NCBI GenBank assembly: GCA_022486625.1 | Contig: JAKVKH010000034.1 | Span: forward strand, 1-41,329 | Direction: 5' to 3' | Source of the DNA: Butyrivibrio sp. | GTDB taxonomy: Bacteria; Bacillota; Clostridia; Lachnospirales; Lachnospiraceae | DNA: 41,329 nucleotides | Shown here: positions 16,301 to 25,863 of the stretch, piece by piece | How the letters are laid out: every line of letters begins with the position of its first letter | How positions within the stretch are numbered: position 1 is the stretch's first letter | The notes under the pieces: model-generated | Database searches by the model: none | The model's input: only the letters and a program-made list of their open reading frames with translations | What the model was told of the DNA's origin: nothing | Translations under genes and position numbers: made by a program

Positions 16301-17485
16301 ATGGGAAGAAAAGTAGTACTTGCAGGCGCATGCAGAACGGCAATCGGTGTAATGGGAGGTGCACTCAGCACTACACCGGCACCGGTACTTGGAACAATAG
16401 TTGTAAAGGAAGCACTCAAAAGAGCAGGTGTAAAGCCGGAACAGGTAGATGAAGTATATATGGGCTGCGTCATTCAGGCAGGACTGGGACAGAACCCTGC
16501 AAGACAGGCAGCACTCAATGCAGGCATTCCGGTAGAAGTACCGGCAACTACCATTAACGTACTGTGCGGCTCCGGTCTTCACTGCGTTAACCTCGCAGCC
16601 AAGCTGATCTCCATGGGAGATGCGGATATTATCGTGGCAGGCGGTATGGAGAACATGTCCATGGCTCCTTATCTGGTGCGTCAGGGACGTTACGGATATC
16701 GTATGGGACCTGCAACCATGGAGGATTCCATGATTACAGATGCTCTGACAGATGCTTTCGGACATTATCATATGGGTATCACGGCAGAGAATATCGCAGA
16801 ACAGTGGCATCTGACCAGAGAACAGCTTGATGAGTTTGCAGCATGGTCACAGCAGAAGGCTGAGAAGGCCATTGCGGATGGCAGATTCAAGGATGAGATT
16901 GTTCCGGTTGAGATTAAGAAGAAAAAGGAAACTGTAATTTTTGATACAGATGAGGGTCCGCGTCCCGGCGTTACGGCAGAAGGCATTGCAAAATTAAAAC
17001 CTGCATTCAAGAAAGACGGCGGCGTTGTAACTGCAGCTAATGCTTCCGGCATCAATGATGCAGCAGCTGCAATCATTGTCATGAGTGAAGATAAGGCAAA
17101 AGAGCTGGGTGTAAAGCCGATGGCAACATGGATCGACGGCGCGCTTGCCGGTGTTGAACCTTCCATCATGGGAATCGGACCTGTTGCTGCAACGCAGAAG
17201 GTAATGGCACATACTGGTTACAAAATTGGTGATTTTGATCTGATTGAAGCAAATGAAGCTTTTGCAGCTCAGTCAGTTGCCGTTCAGCATGACCTTGGCT
17301 TCTCCAATGATGTACTGAATGTAAATGGCGGGGCAATTGCTCTTGGTCATCCGGTTGGATGCTCGGGCACACGTATCCTTGTTACGTTGTTATATGAAAT
17401 GCAGAAGAGAGATGCAAAGAAGGGTCTTGCAACACTTTGCGTCGGCGGCGGGATGGGATGCGCTGCGATTGTAGAGCGTCCATAA
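16301..17485 (+). CDS. acetyl-CoA C-acetyltransferase, second copy
   Basis: A 394-residue thiolase with the same active site as the operon copy: C89 in [10 protein letters not shown]350 in [14 protein letters not shown], and C380 in LCVGGGMGC. The N-terminus [13 protein letters not shown] is shared with the copy at 4234 and the two align without large gaps; they are clearly paralogues, well over half identical by eye. The frame is open from 16235 but the start at 16301 follows AAAGGAGAAATT and matches the family. It is not within an operon of fatty-acid genes. It may serve acetyl-CoA condensation under conditions when Rex shuts the main operon, or catalyse thiolysis; the sequence alone does not tell. 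Confidence 0.94.
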   Translation: MGRKVVLAGACRTAIGVMGGALSTTPAPVLGTIVVKEALKRAGVKPEQVDEVYMGCVIQAGLGQNPARQAALNAGIPVEVPATTINVLCGSGLHCVNLAAKLISMGDADIIVAGGMENMSMAPYLVRQGRYGYRMGPATMEDSMITDALTDAFGHYHMGITAENIAEQWHLTREQLDEFAAWSQQKAEKAIADGRFKDEIVPVEIKKKKETVIFDTDEGPRPGVTAEGIAKLKPAFKKDGGVVTAANASGINDAAAAIIVMSEDKAKELGVKPMATWIDGALAGVEPSIMGIGPVAATQKVMAHTGYKIGDFDLIEANEAFAAQSVAVQHDLGFSNDVLNVNGGAIALGHPVGCSGTRILVTLLYEMQKRDAKKGLATLCVGGGMGCAAIVERP

Positions 17486-17498
17486 CCAGAAGTTAAAG

Positions 17499-17521
17499 GT
17501 GAAAATGTGTGGTATTTTCAC
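17499..17521 (+). other. hairpin after second thiolase
   Basis: GTGAAAAT (17499-17506) and ATTTTCAC (17514-17521) form a perfect 8-bp stem with a 7-base loop. Only a broken T run (TCTTAT) follows, so termination would be partial and some transcription could continue into the repeat-bearing gene 20 bases away. Confidence 0.5.
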
Positions 17522-17541
17522 TCTTATGAGGGTGGCAGGCT

Positions 17542-20094
17542 ATGGCTGATGTGCTGAAACAGGTAGTACAACCAGGCAGTGAAACTGATGACAATGAAGT
17601 TTTCCAGATTCTTGATACACAGGAATATGCGCAGGAGCTTGAACTGTGCAGAACAGCGGGTGCAGATATTGAGGCACTCAAATCGGGGAAATTTGATTTA
17701 TACCAGCTGACGGAGATCCGTAAGGGTCTCCAGTCGGGGGTGAATGTCAGCAGATATATGTCTTCATTCATACCATGGATGCAGATGGAAGAACTGCGCC
17801 TTGAGATGGAACAGAATGTGGATATGTCCAAATATCGTAAGAATGGTTTTGGGCTGCCGCAGATTGCTGAAATCCGTGAAGGACTGGCAGCAGGTCTTAA
17901 CGTGTCAGAATATGACAGGAAAGAGTATTTTGCCGAGCAGATGAAAGAAATCCGTCTTGGACTGCAGGCAGGGGTCCCTGTTGTTTTTTACAGGGATCCC
18001 CAGTATGACTGGATGCAGATGGCAGAAATCCGTAAGGGCCTTGAGACCAATATGGATATCTCCCTCTATGCGCAAATTGAGTTACCATATCTGAAAATGA
18101 GGGCTGTCCGCGAAAGTCTTGCGGATGGCCTTGTTTTTACGAAAGAACAGGTTTCTACCTGCTCCGCAGGCGTACTGGAGCAGTTACATCTGGCATATCT
18201 GGAGAAAACGGATATTCAGCCCTTTGTAGACAGGGGATATGATGCAGATCAGCTGGAGCAGGTCAGAATTACGCTGTCGGAAAAAATGGACCCCAACAGA
18301 TACATGCTTCCGGAGATGCGTGGAGAAAGCATGCGCGAGATCAGAATCGGCATGGAAGAAGGCATTGATGTATCTCAGTATGCCAATGCGGAATACAACT
18401 GGCAGCAGATGAGAGAGCTTAGGAAAGGGCTTGAGAACCGTGTAGATATTTCAGCTTTTTCCAAGCCGCTGTATCTGAGCCAGCAGATGAGGGAGATTCG
18501 CAAAGGACTTGAAGATAATCTGGATGTCAGCAGATACAGCAGCATGATTAATACAGCAGCAGATATGCGGGTGATACGAAAGAAAATGGAGGCGGGAGAA
18601 GAAGTTCCACTGCCTCCGGAGTCGGATTATACTGAACCAAAGGAAGAGCCGGAAGAAGAAAGTCACCAGCTGATTTTTGAATTACCGCAGGTGAAGAAAA
18701 AAGCGGTAAAGGACGAGAAAGAGGATGTGGCTTTTCAGGAACATTATCTGAAAATTTCGGAGGATGGACTTTGCTGCCAGCTAAGGCTTCCAAAGCCTGC
18801 ATCCGGAAAAGTTATTACACTTGATTTTATTCTGATGATACTGGCTAAAGCAGGTGTAGTAAAAGGAGTGAACAGACAGACACTCAGCAGCATGATTCTG
18901 GAAGAACAGTATGAGACAGACGTAATCGTGGCAGAGGGAAAAGCACCTGAGACAGGAAAAGACGGTTATTATGAATTCTTTTTTGACCGGGAAGTACCTT
19001 CTGCACCTGCAATTGTGGAAGCGGGCGCGATTGATTTTGAAAAGTCCAAAGTTTTTGAAAAGGTAAACGTTGGAGATCGTCTGGCGGAATATCATAAGGC
19101 AATACCGGGAGCAGATGGCTATACCGTAACAGGAAAGGTACTTCCGGGCAAGAATGGCAGAGAGATGCCGATCCTTAAAGGAAGAGGATTCCTGCTGCTG
19201 TCAGACAATACCTACTGCGCGGCAGTATCCGGTGTGGTAAAACTCTCTGGAAATGAACTGAATATTAACAGATTGATGATACTGGATTCTGTACAGTCCA
19301 AGGATGGAATGATTGATTTTGGAGGCAGTGTCTGGGTGAAAGGCGAGGTAGGCTCCGGATCGGAAATACATGTACTGGGTGATGTGGTGATAGACGGTTA
19401 TTGTGATAACGCTGTCATTGTAACCGGAGGAGATGCTTTTTTCAAACAGGGTGCCGGAGGAAGGGCTCGCGCAAGAATTGATGCGGGCGGACAGGTTGCC
19501 GGAAAATATTTTCAGGGATTGGAAATTCGGACGGGAAAAGGTCTTTTGACGAATTCCTGTATTAACTGCAAGATATATTCGGAAGGAAGTGTTGTCTGCT
19601 GTGGAGACAATGGAGCGCTCTTTGGCGGGGAGGTACAGACTCTGCAGGGCCTTAAAACGGCAGTCCTTGGGAATGAGCAGAAAACACGTACAGTAGTGAA
19701 TCTGGGTGTTACAACAGAATTGCAGGTGAGGTACAATGAACTTGGTAAACAGATTGCCAAGGTTCATTCTGAACTGGATATCTTCAGCAAAGAGCGAAAG
19801 CGGCTGGCTTCAATGAATATGATTACAAGGGAACAGCTGCAGTGGAAGATAAAGATTAATGTAGCCAGCGGAATGAAGGAAAAGGAACTGGCAACGCTGG
19901 AGCATGAGAAAGAAGTGATCGAAGAGAAAATCCGTAGAGTAAGTGGTGCCAGCGCAATGGTGTCCAGAATTGTATATGCAGGAACAGTACTGATGATTGA
20001 CGGTGTTGTGATGAGCATTGCTTCGACAAGAGAAGAAAAGAACGGAATCATTTTCCGCAAAGAGAAAAAAGCCGTAAATGCAGTCAAAATGTGA
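17542..20094 (+). CDS. FapA/DUF342 polymer-type protein with N-terminal 26-residue repeat array
   Basis: An 850-residue cytosolic protein. Residues about 30-362 are 12 clear repeats plus one degenerate first copy, each exactly 26 residues, with consensus QM.EIR.GLE.G.DVS.Y; the EIR-like triplets begin at 58, 84, 110, 136, 162, 188, 214, 240, 266, 292, 318 and 344 with no insertion or deletion. Residues 363-395 are an acidic then basic linker (EPKEEPEEE, KKKAVKDEK). Residues about 400-845 match the FapA/DUF342 family: PGADGYTVTGKVLPG, the glycine-rich beta-helix (GGSVWVKGEVGSGSEIHVLGDVVIDG), and a C-terminal coiled coil (about 735-815). The family forms beta-helical scaffolds of poorly known function, first linked to flagellar assembly. 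It is followed 8 bases later by a c-di-GMP phosphodiesterase. The role of the repeats is unknown to me; a helical solenoid for protein binding is a guess. Confidence 0.85.
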   Translation: MADVLKQVVQPGSETDDNEVFQILDTQEYAQELELCRTAGADIEALKSGKFDLYQLTEIRKGLQSGVNVSRYMSSFIPWMQMEELRLEMEQNVDMSKYRKNGFGLPQIAEIREGLAAGLNVSEYDRKEYFAEQMKEIRLGLQAGVPVVFYRDPQYDWMQMAEIRKGLETNMDISLYAQIELPYLKMRAVRESLADGLVFTKEQVSTCSAGVLEQLHLAYLEKTDIQPFVDRGYDADQLEQVRITLSEKMDPNRYMLPEMRGESMREIRIGMEEGIDVSQYANAEYNWQQMRELRKGLENRVDISAFSKPLYLSQQMREIRKGLEDNLDVSRYSSMINTAADMRVIRKKMEAGEEVPLPPESDYTEPKEEPEEESHQLIFELPQVKKKAVKDEKEDVAFQEHYLKISEDGLCCQLRLPKPASGKVITLDFILMILAKAGVVKGVNRQTLSSMILEEQYETDVIVAEGKAPETGKDGYYEFFFDREVPSAPAIVEAGAIDFEKSKVFEKVNVGDRLAEYHKAIPGADGYTVTGKVLPGKNGREMPILKGRGFLLLSDNTYCAAVSGVVKLSGNELNINRLMILDSVQSKDGMIDFGGSVWVKGEVGSGSEIHVLGDVVIDGYCDNAVIVTGGDAFFKQGAGGRARARIDAGGQVAGKYFQGLEIRTGKGLLTNSCINCKIYSEGSVVCCGDNGALFGGEVQTLQGLKTAVLGNEQKTRTVVNLGVTTELQVRYNELGKQIAKVHSELDIFSKERKRLASMNMITREQLQWKIKINVASGMKEKELATLEHEKEVIEEKIRRVSGASAMVSRIVYAGTVLMIDGVVMSIASTREEKNGIIFRKEKKAVNAVKM

Positions 20095-20102
20095 GGAGTA
20101 AC

Positions 20103-21239
20103 ATGGCAGAAGATAAGAGAACAATTCTGATTGTAGATGACATGGAGATTAACAGGGGAATACTTGCAGAAATTTTCAAACGGCAGTACAGGATTCTGGA
20201 AGCACAGAACGGCAGGGAAGCAATGCAGCTGATTTCAGCTAATAAGGATATTCTGGCAGCAGTGCTGCTGGATATTGTCATGCCGGAAATGGATGGGTAC
20301 GAAGTTCTTGAAAATATGGGGAAGGCGGAGCTTCTGTCAAGGATCCCGGTACTTATGATTACCGCGGATACTTCACCTGATGCGGAAAGAACCAGCTATC
20401 AGAAAGGCGCAATGGATGTGATCAGTAAGCCCTTTGATGCGCTGATTGTCAATCAGAGGGTAAACCGTGCCATTGAACTCTATGATCATAAAAACCATCT
20501 GGAAGACCGGGTAAATGAGCAGACCAGAGTACTCAGAAAACAGTTTACGGTCTTAAAGAAACAGGAAGAACGGCTGAGAGAAACCAACAGTAAAATTATT
20601 GATACCATCTGTACCATTGTTGAATTCCGTAATCTGGAATCCGGGAATCATCTTAAGAGAATTAAAGGATTTACCAGAATCATGGCGGTTACGGTAATGA
20701 ATATGTATCCGGAGTATGGACTTGATGAGCACAGGATCGATGTAATTACCAATGCATCAGCCATGCATGACATTGGCAAAATTACTGTTCCGGATTCTAT
20801 TTTATTAAAGCCCGGCAGACTGACAAAGGATGAGTTTGAAGTAATGAAATCACATACGACGCGTGGCTGTGAAATTGTCCGTATGCTTTCAGATATTCAG
20901 GATAAGGAATATTTTGAAACCAGCTATGATATCTGTCGTCATCATCATGAAAAATATGACGGAAGAGGATATCCGGATGGCCTTAAGGGAGAGGAAATTT
21001 CCATTGCTGCACAGCTGACGTCAATTGCAGATGTGTATGATGCACTGATCAGTGAACGTGTCTATAAGGCAGCAATTCCTGCAGGGCAGGCATTTGATAT
21101 GATTCAGAGCGGAGAGTGCGGAGCTTTTTCACCGAAACTTCTGAACTGCCTGACGGCGGCAAAGCAGGAGATGGAAACACTGTTCCAGAAAAACAGGGAT
21201 GAAGATGGAGAAGATTCGGAAGATACTGAAGATATGTGA
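20103..21239 (+). CDS. response regulator with HD-GYP domain (c-di-GMP phosphodiesterase)
   Basis: A 378-residue two-domain protein. The receiver domain (residues 6-122) has the acidic pair D12-D13, phospho-acceptor D57 (LLDIVMPEMDG) and K109 (SKPFD). A coiled linker (about 125-165) leads to an HD-GYP domain (about 165-350) with MHDIGKITVPD (H222, D223), HHHEKYDGRGYPDGLKG (GYP at 289-291) and IADVYDAL. All metal-binding and signature residues are present, so it should hydrolyse c-di-GMP. The tail is acidic. Start at 20103 uses GAGGAG; an upstream GTG would overlap the previous gene. No partner histidine kinase is adjacent, and coupling to the FapA-like protein before it suggests shared function. 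Confidence 0.93.
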   Translation: MAEDKRTILIVDDMEINRGILAEIFKRQYRILEAQNGREAMQLISANKDILAAVLLDIVMPEMDGYEVLENMGKAELLSRIPVLMITADTSPDAERTSYQKGAMDVISKPFDALIVNQRVNRAIELYDHKNHLEDRVNEQTRVLRKQFTVLKKQEERLRETNSKIIDTICTIVEFRNLESGNHLKRIKGFTRIMAVTVMNMYPEYGLDEHRIDVITNASAMHDIGKITVPDSILLKPGRLTKDEFEVMKSHTTRGCEIVRMLSDIQDKEYFETSYDICRHHHEKYDGRGYPDGLKGEEISIAAQLTSIADVYDALISERVYKAAIPAGQAFDMIQSGECGAFSPKLLNCLTAAKQEMETLFQKNRDEDGEDSEDTEDM

Positions 21240-21275
21240 AAACAGACAGGTTTGAATGTTTCAGATCAGAAACAG

Positions 21276-21309
21276 AAAAAAGCTGGTGGAGAAATCCACC
21301 AGCTTTTTA
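21276..21309. terminator. bidirectional terminator between HD-GYP gene and tRNA-Arg
   Basis: AGCTGGTGGA (21281-21290) and TCCACCAGCT (21295-21304) make a perfect 10-bp stem capped by a GAAA tetraloop, flanked by an A run before and a T run after, so it can act for both converging transcripts. Confidence 0.92.
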
Positions 21310-21311
21310 TA

Positions 21312-21385
21312 TGTGCGTGACAAGATTCGAACTCGCGACCTTCTGGTCCGTAGCCAGACGCTCTATCCAGCTGAGCTACACGCAC
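21312..21385 (-). tRNA. tRNA-Arg (anticodon ACG)
   Basis: The minus strand folds as a standard 74-base tRNA: acceptor stem GTGCGTG/CACGCAC with discriminator A, D-arm TAGCTCAGCTGGATAGAGC, anticodon stem-loop CTGGCTACGGACCAG with anticodon ACG (plus-strand 21349-21351), and T-arm GTTCGAATC. CCA is not encoded. ACG would be deaminated to ICG and read CGU, CGC and CGA. Confidence 0.95.
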
Positions 21386-21413
21386 CTGCCATTGTCTTTC
21401 GACAACAAATAAG

Positions 21414-21442
21414 ATTTTATTATAAGATGCACTGTTTGTCAA
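21414..21442 (-). promoter_or_regulatory. tRNA-Arg promoter
   Basis: On the minus strand, consensus TTGACA (21442-21437), 17-bp spacer, TAAAAT (21419-21414), ending about 28 bases before the tRNA 5' end. Strong boxes are usual for tRNA genes. Confidence 0.75.
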
Positions 21443-21465
21443 GGCACAGATGAAACTTTTTCCTG

Positions 21466-21499
21466 AAAATAAATACCGGGCAGGAAGGCCGCCCGGTAT
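21466..21499 (-). terminator. terminator of cellobiose phosphorylase gene
   Basis: ATACCGGGC/GCCCGGTAT (21473-21481 with 21491-21499) is a perfect 9-bp GC-rich stem; reading the minus strand, TTATTTTC follows it. It lies 29 bases beyond the stop codon. Confidence 0.8.
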
Positions 21500-21527
21500 C
21501 TGGGGGAATGAAGGAGCCAATAATGAA

Positions 21528-23963
21528 TCAGGCCATAACGACCTCGATGTTTACATCTTTGATGGAAGCGTCGTATGGAATGACATTTCCATTTATCTGT
21601 TTTCCGTTTACGATAAGGTTTTGGACACCTTTTTGTACATGCTTCGGATTGCTGACACTGATGTGATAGGTCACACCACGATATTTTCTGGTCAGTTTAA
21701 AGTCACCGAAATTCTCAGGAATACATGGATTAATGGACAGACCCTGCAGTGTCGGATAAATGCCCAGAATGTATTCAGAAATATTTACAAAGGTCCAGGC
21801 TGCAGTACCTGTCAGCCAGCTGTTCTTGCCCTGACCGAAGAATTTTGCATCTCTTCCTGCGACCATCTGGGAATAGACGTAAGGTTCTGTACAGTGTACT
21901 TCACTGATATCTTCGATATAGGCAGGACAGGTCTTTTTATAAATTTCAAATGCCCTGTTTCCTCTTCCGATGACTGTTTCTGCAATGGATACCCACGGAT
22001 TATTGTGACAGAAGATGCCGGCATTCTCCTTATATCCCGGCGGGTAGGAGCTGACTTCACCGAGTTCAAGATGATACTCCGTATAGGCAGGCTGCAGAAT
22101 CATGACACCATATTTTGTATCCAGCCGTTCTTTAACAGAATCCAGCGCTTTTTCAGCGAGGCCTTCCTTTACGCCGATCCCGGCCAGAACGCAGAAGCCC
22201 TGAGGCTCAATGAAGATCTGCCCCTCTTTGCATTCATGAGAACCGACTTTATGAGAGTAAGCATCATAGGCACGGACAAACCATTCACCATCCCAGCCGT
22301 TCCGGCATACTGCATCATACATCTTCTTTACTTCCTGCCTTGCACGGGCAGCTTCCTGCGGATCACCAGTCAGGTCACATAACTGCGCATATTCTTCACC
22401 GTATTTGACGAACATGCCGGCAATGAAGACAGACTCGGCAACAGGACCTTCACTTGGACCGAAAGTCTGGAAAGATTCTCCGGGGTGCGCGGAGAAACAG
22501 TTCAGGTTCAGACAGTCGTTCCAGTCGGCACGGCCGATCAGCGGCAGATCATGAGGCCCTCTGTGGTTTACAATATAGTCAAAGGATCTCTTCAGATGGT
22601 TCATCAGAGGCTGCGCAACACTCATATCATTGTCGAAGGGTACCTGTTCTTTTAAAATGGAAGTATCCCCGGTTTCGCGGATGTATGCGCCGGTTCCGGC
22701 GATCAGCCAGAGCGGGTCATCATTGAATCCGCTTCCGATGTCGGAATTGCCCTTTTTGGTCAGTGGCTGATACTGATGGTAGGCACTGCCGTCCTGAAAC
22801 TGTGTACTTGCAATATCGATGATACGTTCTCTGGCACGGTCCGGGATCAGGTGTACGAAGCCCAGCAGATCCTGACAGGAATCACGGAAGCCCATACCGC
22901 GGCCGATACCGGATTCATAGTAGGAAGCGGATCGGGACATGTTAAAGGTAACCATGCACTGATACTGATTCCAGATATTGACCATGCGGTCTACTTCAGG
23001 ATTTTTGCTTTCCACGTGATAGATGGAGAGCAGATCATTCCAGTAGTCGTGCAGTTCCTGAAAGGCTTTTTCTACCTGTGCATCTGTTTTATATCTGTCC
23101 AGCATTTCCCATGCGCGCTTCTTGTTGATGACGCCGTGAGATTCCCATTTTTCGCTTTCAGGATTTTCAACGTAACCGAGAACGAAGATGAAAGATCTGC
23201 TCTCACCGGGCTGCAGGGTAACATTCAGCTGGTGACATGCGATCGGTGACCAGCCGCTGGCCATGGAGCCGGTGCAGCTGCCGTTTACGACAACATCCGG
23301 CGTGTCAGCTCCGTTATAGGCACCAAGAAAAGCATCTCTGCTGGTATCGAAGCCGTCAACCTTTGCATTGACAGAATAGACTGCATAATGATTTCTGCGC
23401 TCACGGTATTCTGTCTTATGGAAAATCGTGGAATCTACTACTTCAACTTCACCGGTACTTAAATTTCTCTGGAAGTTACGGGAATCATCGTCCGCGTTCC
23501 ACAGACACCATTCCACATATGAAAAAAGCTTAAGCTCTTTTGACTTTGTATCGTGGTTGGTCAGCGTAACCCGGCTGATTTCGCAGGTATCATTCATCGG
23601 AACAAAAGTCAGGACACTTGCCTGAACACTGCCTTTTGAAGAAGTGAAACGGCTGTAACCAAGGCCGTGCCTGCATTCATAGGAATCCAGTTTTGCTTTG
23701 ACAGGTTGCCATCCGGGATTCCATATGCTTTCGCCATCCTTAATATAAAAGTATTTACCATTATTATCATAAGGGACATTGTTGTAACGATAACGTGTAA
23801 GTCGCAGAAGCTTGGCATCCTTATAGAAAGTATAGCCGCCGCAGGTGTTGGAAATCAGCGAAAAAAAATTTTTGTTTCCAAGGTAGTTGATCCAGGGAAG
23901 CGGGGTTTTGGGAGTGGTGATGACATATTCTCTGTTTGCATCATCAAAGAATCCGTATTTCAT
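21528..23963 (-). CDS. cellobiose phosphorylase (GH94)
   Basis: Splits intracellular cellobiose with phosphate into glucose-1-phosphate and glucose, saving one ATP per disaccharide. The 811 residues equal the usual length of clostridial cellobiose phosphorylases. The N-terminus [20 protein letters not shown], the segment [21 protein letters not shown], and the [17 protein letters not shown] substrate region are typical; the general acid is D483 in [10 protein letters not shown]. Close relatives act on chitobiose or longer cellodextrins; the motifs and the neighbouring sugar importer favour cellobiose. There is no signal peptide. Start follows AGAGGT. It is divergent from the ABC importer, and both promoters carry a similar operator. 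Confidence 0.9.
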   Translation of the reverse strand: MKYGFFDDANREYVITTPKTPLPWINYLGNKNFFSLISNTCGGYTFYKDAKLLRLTRYRYNNVPYDNNGKYFYIKDGESIWNPGWQPVKAKLDSYECRHGLGYSRFTSSKGSVQASVLTFVPMNDTCEISRVTLTNHDTKSKELKLFSYVEWCLWNADDDSRNFQRNLSTGEVEVVDSTIFHKTEYRERRNHYAVYSVNAKVDGFDTSRDAFLGAYNGADTPDVVVNGSCTGSMASGWSPIACHQLNVTLQPGESRSFIFVLGYVENPESEKWESHGVINKKRAWEMLDRYKTDAQVEKAFQELHDYWNDLLSIYHVESKNPEVDRMVNIWNQYQCMVTFNMSRSASYYESGIGRGMGFRDSCQDLLGFVHLIPDRARERIIDIASTQFQDGSAYHQYQPLTKKGNSDIGSGFNDDPLWLIAGTGAYIRETGDTSILKEQVPFDNDMSVAQPLMNHLKRSFDYIVNHRGPHDLPLIGRADWNDCLNLNCFSAHPGESFQTFGPSEGPVAESVFIAGMFVKYGEEYAQLCDLTGDPQEAARARQEVKKMYDAVCRNGWDGEWFVRAYDAYSHKVGSHECKEGQIFIEPQGFCVLAGIGVKEGLAEKALDSVKERLDTKYGVMILQPAYTEYHLELGEVSSYPPGYKENAGIFCHNNPWVSIAETVIGRGNRAFEIYKKTCPAYIEDISEVHCTEPYVYSQMVAGRDAKFFGQGKNSWLTGTAAWTFVNISEYILGIYPTLQGLSINPCIPENFGDFKLTRKYRGVTYHISVSNPKHVQKGVQNLIVNGKQINGNVIPYDASIKDVNIEVVMA

Positions 23964-24010
23964 AAAATACCTCTTTTCTAAAGTGAAATGATATTAATGC
24001 TGCTGTACCG

Positions 24011-24041
24011 ATTATACTATAAGTACGAAAACGGTTAAGCA
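24011..24041 (-). promoter_or_regulatory. cellobiose phosphorylase promoter with LacI-type operator
   Basis: On the minus strand TATAAT is at 24016-24011, with a weak -35 TTAACC 16 bp upstream (24038-24033). Across the -35 and spacer lies TACGAAAACGGTTAAGCA (24024-24041), centred on CG, which shares 14 of 18 bases with the operator at 24199-24216 before the importer. A LacI-family regulator bound here would block polymerase. Confidence 0.6.
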
Positions 24042-24164
24042 TTTTCTTACATTATAAGCAGATAATATCGGAAAATCAAGGAGAAAAGGAAGACAAAACG
24101 CCGAATAAAAATAGTTTATGCAAATGTAAAATGGTTAATGTGTAAACAAAATTAGTAAAAACAC

Positions 24165-24218
24165 TTGATTTGTTGTGCAAAATGATATACTATTTAGTTA
24201 CGTAATCGATTAAGTAAC
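24165..24218 (+). promoter_or_regulatory. sugar importer promoter and LacI-type operator
   Basis: TTGATT (24165-24170) and TATACT (24186-24191) have a short 15-bp spacer. Directly after the -10 box is a 22-bp near-palindrome (24197-24218) with core TACGTAATCGATTAAGTA and a central CG, the layout of LacI/GalR operators; only one pair of bases breaks the symmetry. It would cover the start point. The rest of the 330-base gap 23964-24293 is AT-rich, without further signals that I can support. Confidence 0.65.
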
Positions 24219-24293
24219 TGTTACGTTCGAACGGGGTGCACCGACGGGTGCAGGCAGCAAAAAACTATTTCATTTTTATTCAGGAGGGAAAAC

Positions 24294-25763
24294 ATGAAAA
24301 AGAAACTGTTATCAGTTGTTCTGAGTACGACAATGCTTACAGCAATCCTTGCCGGTTGCGGATCTTCTCAGACAACAGGAACATCCGAGACATCTACGCA
24401 GGCAGCTACCACAGATGCAGCAACAGAGACAACATCTGCAGCTGCAGAAGCATCTTCTGATACATCAGCATCTGCTGCTTCAGGATCATCTGCTACGGCA
24501 CTTGCATATAAGGGCGAAATCAACATGATGCATTTCTCCACATCCGAAGAATCAGAAGGAAACGGTGGATCTGATGGATTCCGTACCATGATTCAGCAGT
24601 GGACAGATGCACATCCGGATATCACATTAAATCAGAATGTTCTGGCAAATGATGAATATAAGACACAGATTGCAACCATGGCATCAGCGGATGACCTTCC
24701 GGATGTATTCCTTCTTCAGGGTATGAATACAAAAGCATGGGCAAAACAGGGCCTGATTCTTGACATGACAGATATTATCAAGAATTCTCCATATTATTCA
24801 GAGTACAATCAGGCATATTTCACACCGTTTACAGATGGTGACAAGCTTTATGCACTGCCGGCTCTGACAGGCGGCACATGTACAGTTGTCATTTATGATA
24901 AGGCAGCATGGAAGAAAGCCGGATTTGATTCCTTCCCGACCAGTTGGGATGACGTCAAGAAAGCAAATGATTACTTTACAAAGAATGGCTATGATTACTC
25001 CATCGCATTCGGTAACGGCGGTCAGTGGCAGGCTAACTCAGATTTCCTGAGCACACTTGGCGACAGATATACAGGACCTGACTGGTTCCAGTCCATTATC
25101 AACAAGGGTGGTGCAAAGTTTACGGATGACAAGTTCGTAAGTGCACTTTCCTTTATGCAGAATATTTTCAAGAGTGGAATCTTTAATAAGGATTTCAATG
25201 ACGTTACAAATGAAGATGCACGTGAGTACTTCATTTCGGGTGATGCTCCGGCATTTATCGGTGGTAACTGGGATGAGTCTTATATTACTTCCACGCTTAA
25301 ATCCAGTAACCAGGATCTGTATAACAATATCGGATTTGCTGTTCTGCCGCAGCCTTCAGATGCAACTTATGATGAGAACAGCCAGAACATCGGTCTTGGC
25401 TATGGTATTGCCATCAATGCCAAGGTAGCATCTGATCCGGATAAACTTGCAGCATGCGTAGATCTTGCATACAAGCTGACGGGACCTGACTTCTCTAATT
25501 ATGTAGCCACCAATTATGCACTCGGCGGTCTGACCAAGATTGATAACGTGGATCTTTCCAAGTTCAGTCAGGTAGAGCAGGATTTCTACAACTGGTCTTA
25601 CACAGATACAACACCGTGTGAAATATATGATTCCTATGTTGACCCGGCGGTTTGGTCCGTCTGCAATACAGAGCTTCAGTCACTTCTTAATGGTGAGGGT
25701 GATGCCAAGACAGTTGCAGCAGATATCCAGAAGGCTTATGAGGAGAATTATCTGAACAAGTAA
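24294..25763 (+). CDS. sugar ABC transporter substrate-binding lipoprotein
   Basis: A 489-residue family 1 extracellular solute-binding protein. The signal peptide ends in lipobox LAGC, so C22 would carry the lipid. Residues 23-70 are a low-complexity Ser/Thr/Ala/Glu linker, a usual tether in this group. The mature part reads as a carbohydrate-binding protein ([57 protein letters not shown]). Location opposite cellobiose phosphorylase and followed by two permeases suggests cellobiose or cello-oligosaccharides as ligand (inference). Start follows AGGAGGGAAA. It is first in the operon and separated from the permeases by a hairpin. Confidence 0.9.
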   Translation: MKKKLLSVVLSTTMLTAILAGCGSSQTTGTSETSTQAATTDAATETTSAAAEASSDTSASAASGSSATALAYKGEINMMHFSTSEESEGNGGSDGFRTMIQQWTDAHPDITLNQNVLANDEYKTQIATMASADDLPDVFLLQGMNTKAWAKQGLILDMTDIIKNSPYYSEYNQAYFTPFTDGDKLYALPALTGGTCTVVIYDKAAWKKAGFDSFPTSWDDVKKANDYFTKNGYDYSIAFGNGGQWQANSDFLSTLGDRYTGPDWFQSIINKGGAKFTDDKFVSALSFMQNIFKSGIFNKDFNDVTNEDAREYFISGDAPAFIGGNWDESYITSTLKSSNQDLYNNIGFAVLPQPSDATYDENSQNIGLGYGIAINAKVASDPDKLAACVDLAYKLTGPDFSNYVATNYALGGLTKIDNVDLSKFSQVEQDFYNWSYTDTTPCEIYDSYVDPAVWSVCNTELQSLLNGEGDAKTVAADIQKAYEENYLNK

Positions 25764-25775
25764 TTCAGGTGGGAA

Positions 25776-25810
25776 GGGGCCTCGGGATCATTGCAACGAG
25801 GCTCCTTTTT
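25776..25810 (+). terminator. attenuator-type terminator between binding protein and permeases
   Basis: GGGGCCTCG (25776-25784) pairs with CGAGGCTCC (25797-25805), one G-T wobble, and five T follow. Such partial terminators after a binding-protein gene let the cell make more binding protein than permease. The permease genes have no separate promoter that I can see. Confidence 0.75.
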
Positions 25811-25863
25811 CTCTGCCAAATTATGAAAAAAGAATCTGTCTGAAGAAAAAAGGAGCATAAGCT

